Assembly: GCA_011316305.1 (NCBI GenBank) | Contig: SAUG01000136.1 | Coordinates: 1 to 64,000, forward strand | Source: Rusavskia elegans | Taxonomy: Eukaryota > Ascomycota > Lecanoromycetes > Teloschistales > Teloschistaceae | Direction of reading: 5' to 3' | DNA length: 64,000 nt | Shown: positions 11,258-21,846 of the stretch, piece by piece | Numbering within the stretch: position 1 is the stretch's first letter | How the letters are laid out: each line of letters begins with the position of its first letter | Made by a program: the position numbers and the translations under genes | The notes under the pieces: generated by a model | Database searches by the model: none | What the model saw: only the letters and a program-made list of their open reading frames with translations | What the model was told of the DNA's origin: nothing

Positions 11258-11989
11258 ATGGCAGGATTGGACTGGCCACAATGCCCGGAAATCGAAGGAA
11301 GACCACTTGACACTGCCCTTCTGCTGAATAGAGACCATGTCACAGAGCTCCGCGATCGGCTTCGAGGCAACTACGATGACCAGGGAAACGTTCCAGCAGA
11401 AGTGATCTTACCCTTCCTTGACAACATCGACACGTTATACGACGCCCTGTCTAGACGAAATCCTGTCAGAGAGCACGCTCTTGACTCCTTTCGCAGTGTT
11501 CAGGATCTTGGCTTCAGGATCCGTGGGTGTGCAAGGATAGCTGCACCTGACAGGGGACAAATATTATTACCTGCGGGTTCTATCGAAGAGTGGGAGGATG
11601 AAGAGGAGGTGGACATCAAAGACGAATCACCCTCTATCCGTGATAGTAACCATACCGTTGCGCCGCTCGCACCAAGGTTCAGGACCCTTCGAAAGAAAGA
11701 CAGAGGTTTCAACAACCGGAATCCTCGTGTTGTCACCATCAAAGTCATGGATCCCGACTGGCAATCCGAACTTCTGCACCTTGGACAAGCACGCGTTGCC
11801 GATATGGTTTCAAGTGACTTGGTGTTGCAGGGTCTTGGTCCTGGGAGTTTTTCCATCAGGATTCTTCCTTCAGGCGACGTCCGTCTCATGATGCCTACGG
11901 CACGACGAGCTAGTGCCTTGAGAGACCGCCAAAGGTTTAGGCCATTGAGCTTTGGGAAGGGTGCGTACGCACAGCAATTCAGAGGCTAG
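11258..11989 (+). CDS. Hypothetical protein, tandem-family member A
   Basis: Unknown function; 243 residues from the chosen start (the frame is open from 11159). The start at 11258 is preferred because all three family copies here begin with Met, four residues later Trp-Pro, and then the motif G-[RK]-x-[LP]-D-T-x-L-L-x-R-D. This copy reads MAGLDWPQCPEIEGRPLDTA then LLLNRDHVTELRDRL. An acidic stretch (EEWEDEEEVDIKDE) sits in the middle. The C-terminal part starts with RVVTIKVMDPDWQSELLHLG and contains SIRILPSGDVRL, which resembles, from memory, the nucleic-acid-binding ORF1 domain of fungal LINE elements. The family is shared with the relic at 12642 and the gene at 12920. A domesticated retroelement origin is only an inference. 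Confidence 0.6.
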   Translation: MAGLDWPQCPEIEGRPLDTALLLNRDHVTELRDRLRGNYDDQGNVPAEVILPFLDNIDTLYDALSRRNPVREHALDSFRSVQDLGFRIRGCARIAAPDRGQILLPAGSIEEWEDEEEVDIKDESPSIRDSNHTVAPLAPRFRTLRKKDRGFNNRNPRVVTIKVMDPDWQSELLHLGQARVADMVSSDLVLQGLGPGSFSIRILPSGDVRLMMPTARRASALRDRQRFRPLSFGKGAYAQQFRG

Positions 11990-12641
11990 GTCGAGAAACG
12001 CGCTGAGTGTCTTCTGACTGTCGTTGTAAACACTTGTTCGAAGCTGCCTTGATCGATTGATTCTCGGGCTTGTGGCGGACTATCATTTCCTGCGTCGCGG
12101 TGGTATCACTCATGTCAATGGAAGTGACTTCGAGCCCCACGGACGGGAGAGGCACCCTATCTTTGGAAACTTCCAGCACCACGTTGTGATTGGTGCAGCG
12201 CTCAGTCCTGAAAAGCCTGGCACAACCCGTTTCGTCCGCGTCGAACACTGCTTATCATACCCAAAGACAAGCAGGACGCCAGTAGTGTTCCGGTCGGTAG
12301 TCTTTTTGTTTTCCTTTCAATTAAGGTACTGGTCTGATCGCATGGTGAGCAGGCTTTGACGACAATCTGATTGGCTCATGGCCTAAGCAGTGAATTTGCT
12401 TTTCGAATGTCATTCAATGGCACGTGATGAGTGCGTTTCGCAAGCGTGACAAAGGGTTACCTCATGAATCATCTAGCCCTTATCCAATATTCGAAAGAGC
12501 CTTGGATCCGCGACAAGTGAGCCACGAGAGGCCTACGAAGCTTTTCCTACAGCCTACACCAGCATGCTGAGTCAATAGTCAGCAAGGCCCGATGCTTCGA
12601 GCGTCACAGACTGATTACAATTCACACTACCACTTCCTCTT
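11990..12641. other. Intergenic between tandem-family copies
   Basis: No gene seen. One open frame of 100 codons at 12057-12359 has no motif and is not preferred. Confidence 0.35.
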
Positions 12642-12819
12642 ATGACATCTCGCGGATGGCCTGAGCCCCCCGCTCTGGCTGGTAAACCCCCGACACGGTA
12701 CTGTTATTGAATAGGGACTATCGACTCGAGATCAATGATCGCATCAATCTCTCACTCAGTGCGCAACACGCGGACCTTCCCCTACCGGTCTTCGTCTCTT
12801 TCTCAAGAAGTACATAGAC
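12642..12819 (+). pseudogene. Decayed tandem-family copy B (N-terminal relic)
   Basis: Translation from ATG 12642 gives MTSRGWPEPPALAGKP, and after a shift of one base near 12691 continues as DTVLLLNRDYRLEINDRI and then LSAQHADLPLPVFVSFSRST before a TAG at 12817-12819. This aligns along its length with the N-termini of the genes at 11258 and 12920 (Met, Trp-Pro, Gly-Lys/Arg, Asp-Thr, Leu-Leu, Arg-Asp, Pro-x-x-Val). One missing base in the run CCCCC explains the shift. The C-terminal two thirds are absent. It lies only 100 bp before copy C, so it could also be read as a leader of that gene, but its independent Met-Trp-Pro start argues for a truncated third copy. Confidence 0.7.
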
Positions 12820-12919
12820 ATTAGTCAATATGCTGTGTGATCTTGGTGACGTCCGGCCGACTACCATCAGTCTAACACTGAACAACCAGCCAGGGTCTCA
12901 AGAGACAGCGCCGGGCTTC

Positions 12920-14023
12920 ATGACGGCGCCAGGGTGGCCCCAAGCCCCCGATCTGCTCGGGAAACGTCTGGACACAGCATTCCTTTTAAGTAGGGACTAT
13001 GCCAAGGACCTTCGCCCCCGCATTGAACATAACGCCCGGTTTGAGATGGACATACCTGTCAATGTTTGGTCTTCCTTTTCCAAGACTATGAAAATTCTGG
13101 TCCAACTTCTGGTCCAAGAATTGTGCCAGCAGGGGAAGTTACCGCTCAACTCTCTCACTTCTATATTAAAGACAGAGGACGCTCTCTATCGACCAAGAGA
13201 ACCCAGACCAAAGACAGAAGATACTAGGGGAGAAGTTGCTGGACATTTTGTCGCGTTAATTGGTGCTCCTGTGTCTGTGAAAGCTGAGGAACCATCCAAA
13301 ACTAAGAGCTCCAAGAATATCGCTAAGAAAATGGCGAATACGCGTACTTATCCATCAAGTGCGGTCTCTGACACTGGAAGCAAGGGTGCAAAGATCCAGA
13401 GGCGCCTAACTAACTCAACCGTGTTCACCAAGTCCACCAAGTCCAAAAAATCCCCAAAGACTAAGAAGCACACAAAGTCTGCAACAAAGCAGAGAAACAG
13501 CATCGCAGAACACCGGCCAAACGACGTGATGGATTTGGGATCCAGTTACGAGACGGACCCGGTATCTGACGACCTGGAGTCCAATGACACAGAAACCGAA
13601 GAGACAGCAACGGACAGCACGGACTCTGAGGACACGGAGTCCGACGAGTCAGCAGAGAGCTCAATCTATGATGAACATGACGAAGCCTTCGATTCTTCCA
13701 TCAGCTCTCCCGCAGCGCTTCTCTCCAGAAACAAACGACAAGTCACCGTTACGCTCCGTGATCGACAAGCTCGTTCAAAGCTTTCCAAACTCAATCGCAG
13801 TCAAGTTCTAAAGTTGATCCGAAGCAGTATCCGGGAACAAGGTTTGCAGGTTATCGTGAGGACCTGCGACAAGCACGTCGGCCAAAGGGCGAACTTCCAG
13901 GTCCGGACCAAGGATGCGGAGGGGGCAGAGGTTTTGAGAAGGGAGTGGAACGTTGGCTTAGTTGAAGCATTTGGACCACGGGCGTATATGCGGGAGTCTG
14001 AAGGTTTTGAGGGAATAGTGTGA
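12920..14023 (+). CDS. Hypothetical protein, tandem-family member C
   Basis: Unknown function; 367 residues from the conserved start (frame open from 12830). N-terminus MTAPGWPQAPDLLGKRLDTA then FLLSRDYAKDLRPRIE matches copies A and B. The middle is different: a Lys/Ser/Thr-rich basic region (TKSKKSPKTKKHTKSATKQ) followed by a strongly acidic Asp/Glu/Ser/Thr region (DDLESNDTETEETATDSTDS), both probably disordered. The C-terminal domain begins RQVTVTLRDRQARSKLSKLN, then RSQVLKLIRSSIREQGLQVI, and ends NVGLVEAFGPRAYMRESEG. Its pattern (VTVTL..., later W/V-x-x-AFGP-x-A) is like the ORF1-like domain of retroelements as I recall it. Nuclear or nucleic-acid binding is a guess from composition. Confidence 0.6.
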   Translation: MTAPGWPQAPDLLGKRLDTAFLLSRDYAKDLRPRIEHNARFEMDIPVNVWSSFSKTMKILVQLLVQELCQQGKLPLNSLTSILKTEDALYRPREPRPKTEDTRGEVAGHFVALIGAPVSVKAEEPSKTKSSKNIAKKMANTRTYPSSAVSDTGSKGAKIQRRLTNSTVFTKSTKSKKSPKTKKHTKSATKQRNSIAEHRPNDVMDLGSSYETDPVSDDLESNDTETEETATDSTDSEDTESDESAESSIYDEHDEAFDSSISSPAALLSRNKRQVTVTLRDRQARSKLSKLNRSQVLKLIRSSIREQGLQVIVRTCDKHVGQRANFQVRTKDAEGAEVLRREWNVGLVEAFGPRAYMRESEGFEGIV

Positions 14024-15410
14024 AACTTGCTCGACAGGGTGGCCACTTGGATGCGTTCGCGGTATCTCATCGTGTGCTTGATAGCGCTCCCCCGTCGATA
14101 GCAGTATTCCTCAGAAAGCGTCTGAGAATCTATATACGCCCTCAAGGGTACGGGAAAAGTTCATCGAGCTGATGCTGCGAAATTGGCGGAGCTTGGTATT
14201 AAAAGAAGAATTAGATGGACCGACGAAACATCTGAAGGCAGGGGACTGGATACTTGGAGACGCCAGGGAACAAACACTTGATCGGATAGGAAATCCGAAC
14301 CCCTACGTTCCATAAACCTTGCAAAAATACACAAAACATTTCGATTATCCAGCTCCTAGATAGCCTTCCTTACAGACAGTGATCACATTGTTATTTCGCG
14401 CACCACGGCATCTGCATCACAAGCGTATCCCACGCCCTTAATGACCCGTATCAAGCCAGCGCATTGCTCGTCACATACTCCTTTGACACTATGTAAACGC
14501 GCTCCACCTCTCCTACCACCCACCGCCGTCATCTCAAACCCCCATCGCCCTCAACCCAACTCCTCTTACCAACGCACAGCGACGGATATCAGCCTTCAAG
14601 CCCCTCTCCGTCATCATCGATGCAAATCAGCCCGAATGTGCGCCATGTGATCTTTTTCTCGATTGTGATTGTAGCTGATGAATCAGGATGTTATCGTTGA
14701 GGTGGCCAATACAAATCAGTCATTCCGAAGTTCCGACGTTGGTTTGAGCGCTATTTTGACGTTTTCGAGGGCGGTGCTGCTGGAAATGCGTCTGGTCTTT
14801 GAGGTTTCGTGGCGGGGAAAGGGTGTGGTGGTTTGGAGATATGAATTGGTTAGTGCCAATTTGACCTTCCTTCGCTTTGACAGGGTCGGATGTCTGGAGA
14901 GGTATCAAGGCAGTAGCAAGCCCTGGTTTGAGAGGGTTTGGATTGCTTGCCGAATTTTAGCTTGCTGAAAGCGAATGTGTTTGATATGGAGGGGCGTATC
15001 GTCATTACCGGAAGATATCTTTCTGGTGTAGACACAGGAGGATTACTACGTGTTTTGAAGATTTCTCTCGTCGGACGGAGGGAGAGCGGAGGAGATATGT
15101 AATGACGGGATCGTAAATAAGGGGGTGATTGGATTGTACCTATGCTTGGATATGAGCTCAACCGGTTGACCTTATGGTATGACTGTTCGTCACTGACTTG
15201 CACGTTTGAGTCGTACCCTGTAAAGGGAGATGTGCGGCCCGTCCTGACCAATACAGTCGCACAAGGCTTCGATCAAAGCCATCTGCGGGAAATCATAATG
15301 TAGGGGGCGGAAAAAGCGTTTTCTGTGATATTTTTAACTTGACCTCTCTTCGAGTGAGGAAGGTGGCGAGTAATGTATACCACCATTGTTCTCGCGTGGG
15401 AGAACATTAT
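14024..15410. other. Intergenic, no gene seen
   Basis: Nearly 1.4 kb with short, motif-free open frames on both strands. It is bounded by the 3' ends of a plus-strand and a minus-strand gene, so no promoter need lie here. Confidence 0.4.
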
Positions 15411-16991
15411 TCAATAATCCGGGAAGGTTGGATCTACTTCTTTTCTCCAAGCTTCTAGACCTCCCTTGATGTCGATAATGTGGTCAAAGCGTGCCCTTTG
15501 TGCCTTGAGCAGTTTTGCCGCTAATTGCGAGTCATTGCCATGACGGCAAATCGTGAAGGCGCATTTGGCATTGGGAGGTACAATCAACTGGTCCCAAGTT
15601 CTCCCATGCTGACGCAGATTATGCGGACTAAGAGAACGACCTTTCGAGGATGCATCTCCATCCGTAGAACTTTTGGAGAGGTCTTGGATAGGCCAGTTGA
15701 CACTGTTCTCGATGTGACCAAGGTCATACTCTGTCTTGGGACGAACATCGAAAACAATGATATTGTTCCGCTGCTCCGGTGGAAGTCGACTGATCAGCCG
15801 AGCGTATTCCGAGGGCATTATCCTCTCATCGTAATCGAGCGCCTCATTGGGGTTCTTCAGCCCACAAAATGCAGCGTAATCCAGGGTTCCGCCCATAAGA
15901 GATTCTTTTGTAATGGTGGCTTCGGTGGAGCACGATGGACAATGTTCTCTTCTCCCTTTGATCCGAACGTTTCGAAACATTGGTTCACTGACAGCGGAAT
16001 ACAGAAGCATGGATGGTTGATGAAGGGCAGCCCCGAAAGCCATGTCAGACGTAGCAGAAGAGTTAATTGTCCCTCCGATAAGGGTTTTGAGCGCCGTTGT
16101 CGCCATGAGTACGCCCATGACGCCAACTACAGGTCCAAATATACCGCCTTCGCCACAAGTAAGGACAGTCTCCGCAGGCGGGGGTTTTGGAAAGACACAT
16201 CTATAACAGTATCTGCCCGGCTGCCTGTCCTTGACCTGCCACGTATCGTTGAGAACGAGAAGCTGACCTTCCATACCGAGAGCAGAAGCAGAGATCAATG
16301 GTTTGCCGGTCAAAACAGCAGCATCAGAAATGAGATAGCGGGTGGCGGGATGATCGGTGCAGTCCAGAATGAGATCATACTGCTCGAATAATCGTAGTGC
16401 ATTTTTCGGATTGATGAAGTCAGGATACGTTTTGTACTTGGGTAAAGGGTTCAGCTGTTTCAAGTACCGAGCAGCACTGTCAACTTTGTAGTCACCGATT
16501 GTTGAGGTGCTATGGATGATCTGGCGATGAAGGTTTGAGATCTCGACGACGTCTCCATCCATGAGCCCGATGGTACCAACTCCTGCTCCCGCCACGTATG
16601 CAGCAGCAGGAGACCCGAGTCCACCAATACCGATAATGAGAGCGGAGGCTTTCTTCAAGTTTTGCTGGCCTTGCAATCCAACCCTGTCGAGAATTAGATG
16701 GCGTCCATATCGCTTGTACTCTTCCGCCTCTAAAGGCCACCTGTGAACGGGGTTGGTTTCCAATATGCCGTTCTTTTGAGTTGCTAAGGTATTGGATGCA
16801 TTGTTAGTGTGGCTATGGACATCTTGATCTACAATGAGGCGGTGCTGCTGCTGCTCCTCCTCTGCTTTCGCGAGATCAGATCGAAGCTTTTCTAGACGCT
16901 TTTCTGTACGTGCAATTTCTTCTTCATAGCCCGATATAGTGAGGCTGAGATCGTCCATTGTTCGAACATTGACATCCCCATGCGTGGGCAA
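15411..16991 (-). CDS. UBA4: Adenylyltransferase and sulfurtransferase Uba4/MOCS3 (cnxF-like)
   Basis: Two-domain E1-like enzyme that activates the ubiquitin-like sulfur carrier Urm1 for tRNA 2-thiolation, and in molybdopterin-making fungi also the small MPT synthase subunit. Single exon, 526 residues, the usual size. An N-terminal coiled region (ARTEKRLEKLRSDLAKAEEE) precedes the ThiF/E1 domain: ALIIGIGGLGSPAAAYVAGA (nucleotide binding), MDGDVVEISNLHRQ, DCTDHPATRYLISDA, the Cys pair in YCYRCVFP with CPSC (zinc), and VLTCGEGGIFGPVVGV with the E1 Cys. The C-terminal rhodanese domain includes VFDVRPKTEYDLGHI and the active-site loop TICRHGNDSQ, with persulfide Cys. All key residues are present. 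Divergent from SLX9 with about 215 bp between starts. Confidence 0.95.
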   Translation of the reverse strand: MPTHGDVNVRTMDDLSLTISGYEEEIARTEKRLEKLRSDLAKAEEEQQQHRLIVDQDVHSHTNNASNTLATQKNGILETNPVHRWPLEAEEYKRYGRHLILDRVGLQGQQNLKKASALIIGIGGLGSPAAAYVAGAGVGTIGLMDGDVVEISNLHRQIIHSTSTIGDYKVDSAARYLKQLNPLPKYKTYPDFINPKNALRLFEQYDLILDCTDHPATRYLISDAAVLTGKPLISASALGMEGQLLVLNDTWQVKDRQPGRYCYRCVFPKPPPAETVLTCGEGGIFGPVVGVMGVLMATTALKTLIGGTINSSATSDMAFGAALHQPSMLLYSAVSEPMFRNVRIKGRREHCPSCSTEATITKESLMGGTLDYAAFCGLKNPNEALDYDERIMPSEYARLISRLPPEQRNNIIVFDVRPKTEYDLGHIENSVNWPIQDLSKSSTDGDASSKGRSLSPHNLRQHGRTWDQLIVPPNAKCAFTICRHGNDSQLAAKLLKAQRARFDHIIDIKGGLEAWRKEVDPTFPDY

Positions 16992-17206
16992 AACGAATTA
17001 GAAGGACGGTCAGAAGTCGGAGGATCCGGAGGTTAGGGTAACGGACCGAGCCGTTAGGGCTTATCCGTCCCGTGACGTGTTGGGGAATCAATCCATCGTA
17101 CTTGAAATCTAGTCGGCGCCTCGTGTTCTCACCAAAGCAAGACTATGGTAGGCCACTTGAAGCGTATTTCACGCAAAGCTATGCTCACTGCTTACAGGCT
17201 TCAACA
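16992..17206. promoter_or_regulatory. Shared promoter of UBA4 and SLX9
   Basis: A 215-bp gap between divergent start codons must carry both promoters. A GT...CTTACAG segment just before the SLX9 ATG could be a 5' leader intron. Confidence 0.45.
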
Positions 17207-17740
17207 ATGGGCAAACGCTCAGCCATCCGTGCACGCGCCTCCAAAACCAGCTCAACCTCCTCAAATCCAACCCGACACACCCATCCTAAGGCCCAGAATG
17301 CCTTCAGCACCACGAAGAAAGATAAGCGAATCATCAAACGTTCCGCTCTCATCTCACGCATCGAGAAGTCCAAGGCTCAGCCTAAGAAGCGAAGACGACC
17401 CTCGAAGAAACTGGTTGCCGACCTCGAGTCTCTTGCTGCGGCCTTGCCAGATGCACCGCCTCGGGATGACCAAGTCACGGAAACAGGCATAGCCCGAATA
17501 AGGCATCGAAGTTTGAAGAGTAAGCCGGGCGCAATGAAAAAGAGAGAGAAAATCACCGGCATGGAGAAGGATCGCTTCAATCGGAACATGGCACAGATGG
17601 CCGCCGTCCAGAGCCCTGCTTCAGGACAGATAGAAACAAGCCAGAGCACATTGACCGGTGCTGATGGTCAGAGCCGCAGCAAATGGGCCGCTTTGAGGAG
17701 TCACATTCAACAGACCATGGATCATCGCCCAGAGTCATGA
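17207..17740 (+). CDS. SLX9: Ribosome biogenesis protein Slx9-like
   Basis: Likely nucleolar pre-40S assembly and export factor. 177 residues from ATG 17207; the frame is open upstream but family proteins start with a short MGK/R-rich peptide, as here (MGKRSAIRARASKTSS). Features match the family: a Lys-rich N-terminus with KDKRIIKRSALISRIEKSK, the basic KKRRRPSKKLVADLESLAAA region, KKREKITGMEKDRFNRNMAQM, and the C-terminal SKWAALRSHIQQTM, which corresponds to the conserved W-x-x-L-R-x-x-I-x-x-T end. No intron within the coding part. Fairly sure from this C-terminal signature. Confidence 0.82.
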   Translation: MGKRSAIRARASKTSSTSSNPTRHTHPKAQNAFSTTKKDKRIIKRSALISRIEKSKAQPKKRRRPSKKLVADLESLAAALPDAPPRDDQVTETGIARIRHRSLKSKPGAMKKREKITGMEKDRFNRNMAQMAAVQSPASGQIETSQSTLTGADGQSRSKWAALRSHIQQTMDHRPES

Positions 17741-19101
17741 TGTACGCCTGAACCATGTAGCAGGCCAGTGGTCTGAAGAGGGTAGGAAAATTTGAACCCA
17801 ACACCCTCAGATCCGATCGTCTGGGTCCTTCAGCGCTATGTGAAGCATGCCAGTGTGGCTCCAGCTGCTATCGCGCAGCCGCTACTTCGGAGATTTTCCT
17901 ACATGTGGCAAGACCCGGCTGCAGATCGTCCCAGAGAAAGCCCAACTCCATGCACGATCGATGTCAGCATTGCGCCAGACTTCTTTTGACGGAATTCTCC
18001 TTGATGACCAGAAGATGCACGACCTCAGTGGCTTGCTCGATGTTCTAGCTCTCTACGGTCTTCCCCCGGTCCTTGCCAGTGTTAAAGATCATGCAGAAGA
18101 GAAAGATGTCGTTGTGATACTTTGCAAACGTTCGTCGCGCACGTGCTTACCCAATTGGCGTGCCCTAGAATGTGGGTCTTTTGTTGAAAGATTATCTGAC
18201 GATAGAGCGATCTCCTGCTATCATGCTTACGGGGTCGATGTGGACGCTATTCCAGTAATTTCAGCCAAAACCTGTCGAATGGAAATAGTGGCTACCAATT
18301 GCAAGCGCAAGCCATCCGCGAGAGCCAAACGGAGCAGCTTCCGCCGAATGTGTTGCGGCTCAGCGCTGTGCTGATCACTTCCTCCAGCCGCTGGCCCCCA
18401 ATTCTTCCATCTGCCATGAACCCTTCTTCTAGTGCTACTGCAATGCCTTCCCGTTCATTCAGTATGTCAACTCATTTGATAATGCCCCAGCAACTGAGCG
18501 GTACATGTACGCAAGTATGCTGGTTCGCTTTTCTAAAGGACGGGGCTGGTCTTTTTTGCACCGTCCCTTTTGGCCCCTGCAGCCGCAGGACTCGCGCAGA
18601 CTCAACTTTCATCGTACTCTTGTGCTATCATTGGATACCGACCTTGTACAAGACTTACATGTGCCGCATACGTGATGCGTACGATTGAGCCTTGGCTTCG
18701 TGGCTCGCCCTGGCCTTGCGAAGTAGCCCAAAGGGGCTGTGCTGAAAAATGGCGGCTGACGTGAAGAACGACCACTGCTCGTCGACTCAGCCTAAATCAT
18801 TGAAGCAGTCTTTCACCACAGGCATCAAATAGCTGCCTGTCGACGGACACTTGTCATTCGAGTCTCGCAGTACAAGATCTCTATTAGCCGGTCCACCTTC
18901 GTTCTTCTCGGTATTGGCGTTCCCAAAATGTCAACCCAAACGGTCACCTTCTGCCCCCAATCTCTGCCACAAAACTACTATATGAGCACAGACGAGCTCA
19001 TAGTACCATTTCTCCGGAGTCTCTCCGGGTTACAACCATCTTTCAAGTAACAAGAAATATACATACCACCACCACGCCAGAGCAGCCTTTATCTTGTCAC
19101 C
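17741..19101. other. Intergenic, no gene confirmed
   Basis: A longer open frame at 17847-18374 (175 codons) looks partly protein-like (SFDGILLDDQKMHDLSGLLD) but has no recognised motif, and it cannot be extended by clear splicing. The last 150 bp are a plausible promoter and leader for the next gene. Confidence 0.35.
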
Positions 19102-19860
19102 ATGACAACACAATCAACTTCTGTCCTTGTCGATGGCACTTCGTCTGCAATACCAACATCTCGGGCGACGTCAGTCGATGGCGAGGAGGACCCAACTGAA
19201 TCAAACGCTACAGCAGAACGTCATCTTGAGCACTTATCTCTACCGACAATTCGAGTCCAACATCATTGGCCTACGGCCGCATCTTTCAGTTCAAGTCTGG
19301 ATAGACTGGATGGAGATATTAATGACGTTCGTTCTGAGCAACCCATCCGGGAACAACACAGAGATGGGAGCGTGGATGCATTGGCTACTCAGCTTGACGG
19401 CACGGATGACCACTCGAGCCAATCCCCATCGCAGAACGTCAACTCATCTGTATCTCCAATGCCGAGCAATGAGGGAGGCACAAACCGACAAGAAGCTCTC
19501 ACTCACCACCAAGCCCTCCGCGAAGGCCATACGGATCACCTGAACGATAATCCAGCGATAATTGCACTACAGCCCCTACCCAGCCACGCTGATGCTTCAA
19601 TTCCTTATCTGCCACAAGCCTCAACCACTCCCCAGGAATCATCTCCCCAAGCTAGCCGACGACCCTCCACCAGTACCCACACTACTCCGTCCAATAATCA
19701 TGCCCATCACGACCACCCCCACCATCCCCGTCGCCGCCGCCGTCTCCTCCGCTGGCTTCAACGCCGTGTCGATCATCCCCTCCCATGGAACCTAAGCCTG
19801 CGTCGACGAACAGAGAATGTCAGGCGGAGGATCCTGGATGTGGAGCGTCTTCTGCCGTAG
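19102..19860 (+). CDS. Hypothetical low-complexity protein
   Basis: A single 252-residue frame preceded by a promoter-like region and a favourable start context (CACC before ATG). The protein is Ser/Thr/Gln/Asp-rich and probably disordered for the first 210 residues, then has a His-rich patch (NNHAHHDHPHHP) and a strongly basic end (RRRRRLLRWLQRR, RTENVRRRILDVERLLP). No family recognised. A second frame overlaps it for about 140 codons, so frame choice is uncertain; a 3' intron joining a downstream frame with a hydrophobic helix (19830-20040) is also possible. Expression data would be needed. Confidence 0.4.
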   Translation: MTTQSTSVLVDGTSSAIPTSRATSVDGEEDPTESNATAERHLEHLSLPTIRVQHHWPTAASFSSSLDRLDGDINDVRSEQPIREQHRDGSVDALATQLDGTDDHSSQSPSQNVNSSVSPMPSNEGGTNRQEALTHHQALREGHTDHLNDNPAIIALQPLPSHADASIPYLPQASTTPQESSPQASRRPSTSTHTTPSNNHAHHDHPHHPRRRRRLLRWLQRRVDHPLPWNLSLRRRTENVRRRILDVERLLP

Positions 19861-21846
19861 GAACCGAGTCTGGCACACCATCCACTTTACCACCATCATA
19901 TACCTTTATACTGCTCAAGCTTACGGCTGTGCTTCCAAGTCACAGAATGTCAGGGTTCTGCCCAGGCACAAGTATCTATCCAGTATTATCTCGCTGTCCT
20001 GGCCATCACCTCCTACGACTTTCTCAAATACTGACTGAAGCTGCGAGTTCGAGGTTGTGGCTTGGCGAGGAGATCAGCCCTGATGGGTGAGATGCAGTAA
20101 ACCTCCTTAAGGTATCGTTATTCCAAAGCATGCATGTGGAGGATATTGTAATGGCGAACGACTGGCGAATGAGGTTGAGGGTGTTGTCTCCTGTCCTTTG
20201 TTCATCCCGTGATATAGGCTGGGGATATGATAGTCGTTAGATCGAGGAACAATGTATGGGCTTAAAGTCGAAGGGGTGGATGGAGTGGGATGATGGAAAC
20301 AGGAAATGGAGGCAAGCGATGCAAGCGAGGCGAGCGGAGGTCGAAGCTATGTAGGTAAAAACAATGTGAAAAGGGGTCACTTTTACAACGTAACTGCTAC
20401 ACTCCTGATGATCCGCATCCCAATGTATGTCGAAGCGAAATGGACCAAGTCCCGCTCAGGTCACGTCCAATGATGCCAGGTAGTCTGCTTCATTCACGCT
20501 CAAACTCGCAATCTGACTTGTCCTGACAGTCAAAACCAAGTGCGTTCAGATGCCTGTTCCTCAATCCCTTCTTGCTTGCTTGCAATATAGTGTGAACTGT
20601 GAGGTGATCCAGTACATACGGCCACAGACGGTGTAAAGCATGGATACCCGTCCGCTCATCCTGAATTAAGCCACCGATCGGGAGATTAGTACTCAGGTCG
20701 GTGACGACTGGGGAATCCCTCCTGCCGTATGTTTTTTGCATTTTTTCCAATCATCTCAACGATTTGATCTTTTTGCGCAATATGGATTTGAGTGCGCAGT
20801 ATAGTGATACGGCGTTGGTAACTAATGCACTGGAGGTTGGATAGATTGAAGTGTTGTTATTTTTGAATAGAGGGTATAGTATTGGTTATTGTTCTACCAT
20901 GAATTCTCCTTCCCTAAATATTTCGGTAAAAAGCAATATTTATAGACGTTGTAGTCAAAGCCTTTATAAGGAATCAACAAAATACCCAGTTGCTTCAAAG
21001 TTGATCTTCAAATTCGTTCGGCTTTTTAGCCGGGGCGTTTGCGTAAAGAAAAAACTCAGCAGCTTTCAGAACCACTGTTAAATTTCCATCTACACCATTT
21101 CGCCTGCGCCGCTCAGCTCCTTATAGTTTACTAGACAATATACGGCGGTCGGTCCTATTGGCTTGCTCGCCGACTATTACCATCATATTGCCCGTTCCGC
21201 CGTCCTTTTTACTTTCATCTGATTCATCCCACCCGCCGGCTGAAGCTGGCCACGAGCAGATATATTATGACAAAAGCCTTTTTCTTATCAATAGCAGGAT
21301 ACCGTGACGTTCGGAAACGTCGATGGTATATGACAGCTGTAGCTTCGTGTCTCTGACATTACTTAATGGCGCTGATCACGTAGCTGTGCCTAATCAGGCT
21401 TAGTTCCAAGAATCCTTGGCTACACGTCTTGTAAATTAGCTTCTTAGATCATCGATCATCATCACGAGTTATCATCATGATGCCTCAACCTCACATACCT
21501 CCTCCTTCCTCAGGCTTTCGCTTTGCTTAAAAGATCATTGTAAGGCTGCCATTTTCTGATATGGAACATTTGAGCTAAGTGCGACAAGAACCAATTAGAA
21601 ATATCTGGTGAAGTTACCTCTTATCTCTACGACTAAAGCCAAGTGGGTAGGAGCTAAGGAGAGATCCGTCGTAACGAGAAGAAGAGAATAGAGCAACAGA
21701 GGTTTTACTATGGAAGGAGCGTAATTTTACTCTGCACGTTCACTTTCGCCCTATCAACCCTTCTGCTTATCCTCAATTCTCCATCATCCATTACTTCCTC
21801 CATTCAATCCCCTGATCATCAAATCCTTAGTCAGCTCCGAACCAAC
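19861..21846. other. Gene-poor stretch, nothing recognised
   Basis: Almost 2 kb with only short frames, drifting to lower GC around 20.8-21.1 kb. No repeats longer than a few bases were noticed. The last 130 bp are C/T-rich and read as the leader of the next small gene. Confidence 0.4.

Noticed and set aside
12642..14023. Reading the relic at 12642 as a first exon of the gene at 12920
   Set aside because: Both carry their own Met and Trp-Pro N-terminal motif, so joining them would duplicate the N-terminus; a third truncated copy is simpler.
17847..18374. Open frame of 175 codons as a separate gene
   Set aside because: Partly protein-like text, but no start context, no motif and no splice-supported extension; left as unconfirmed.
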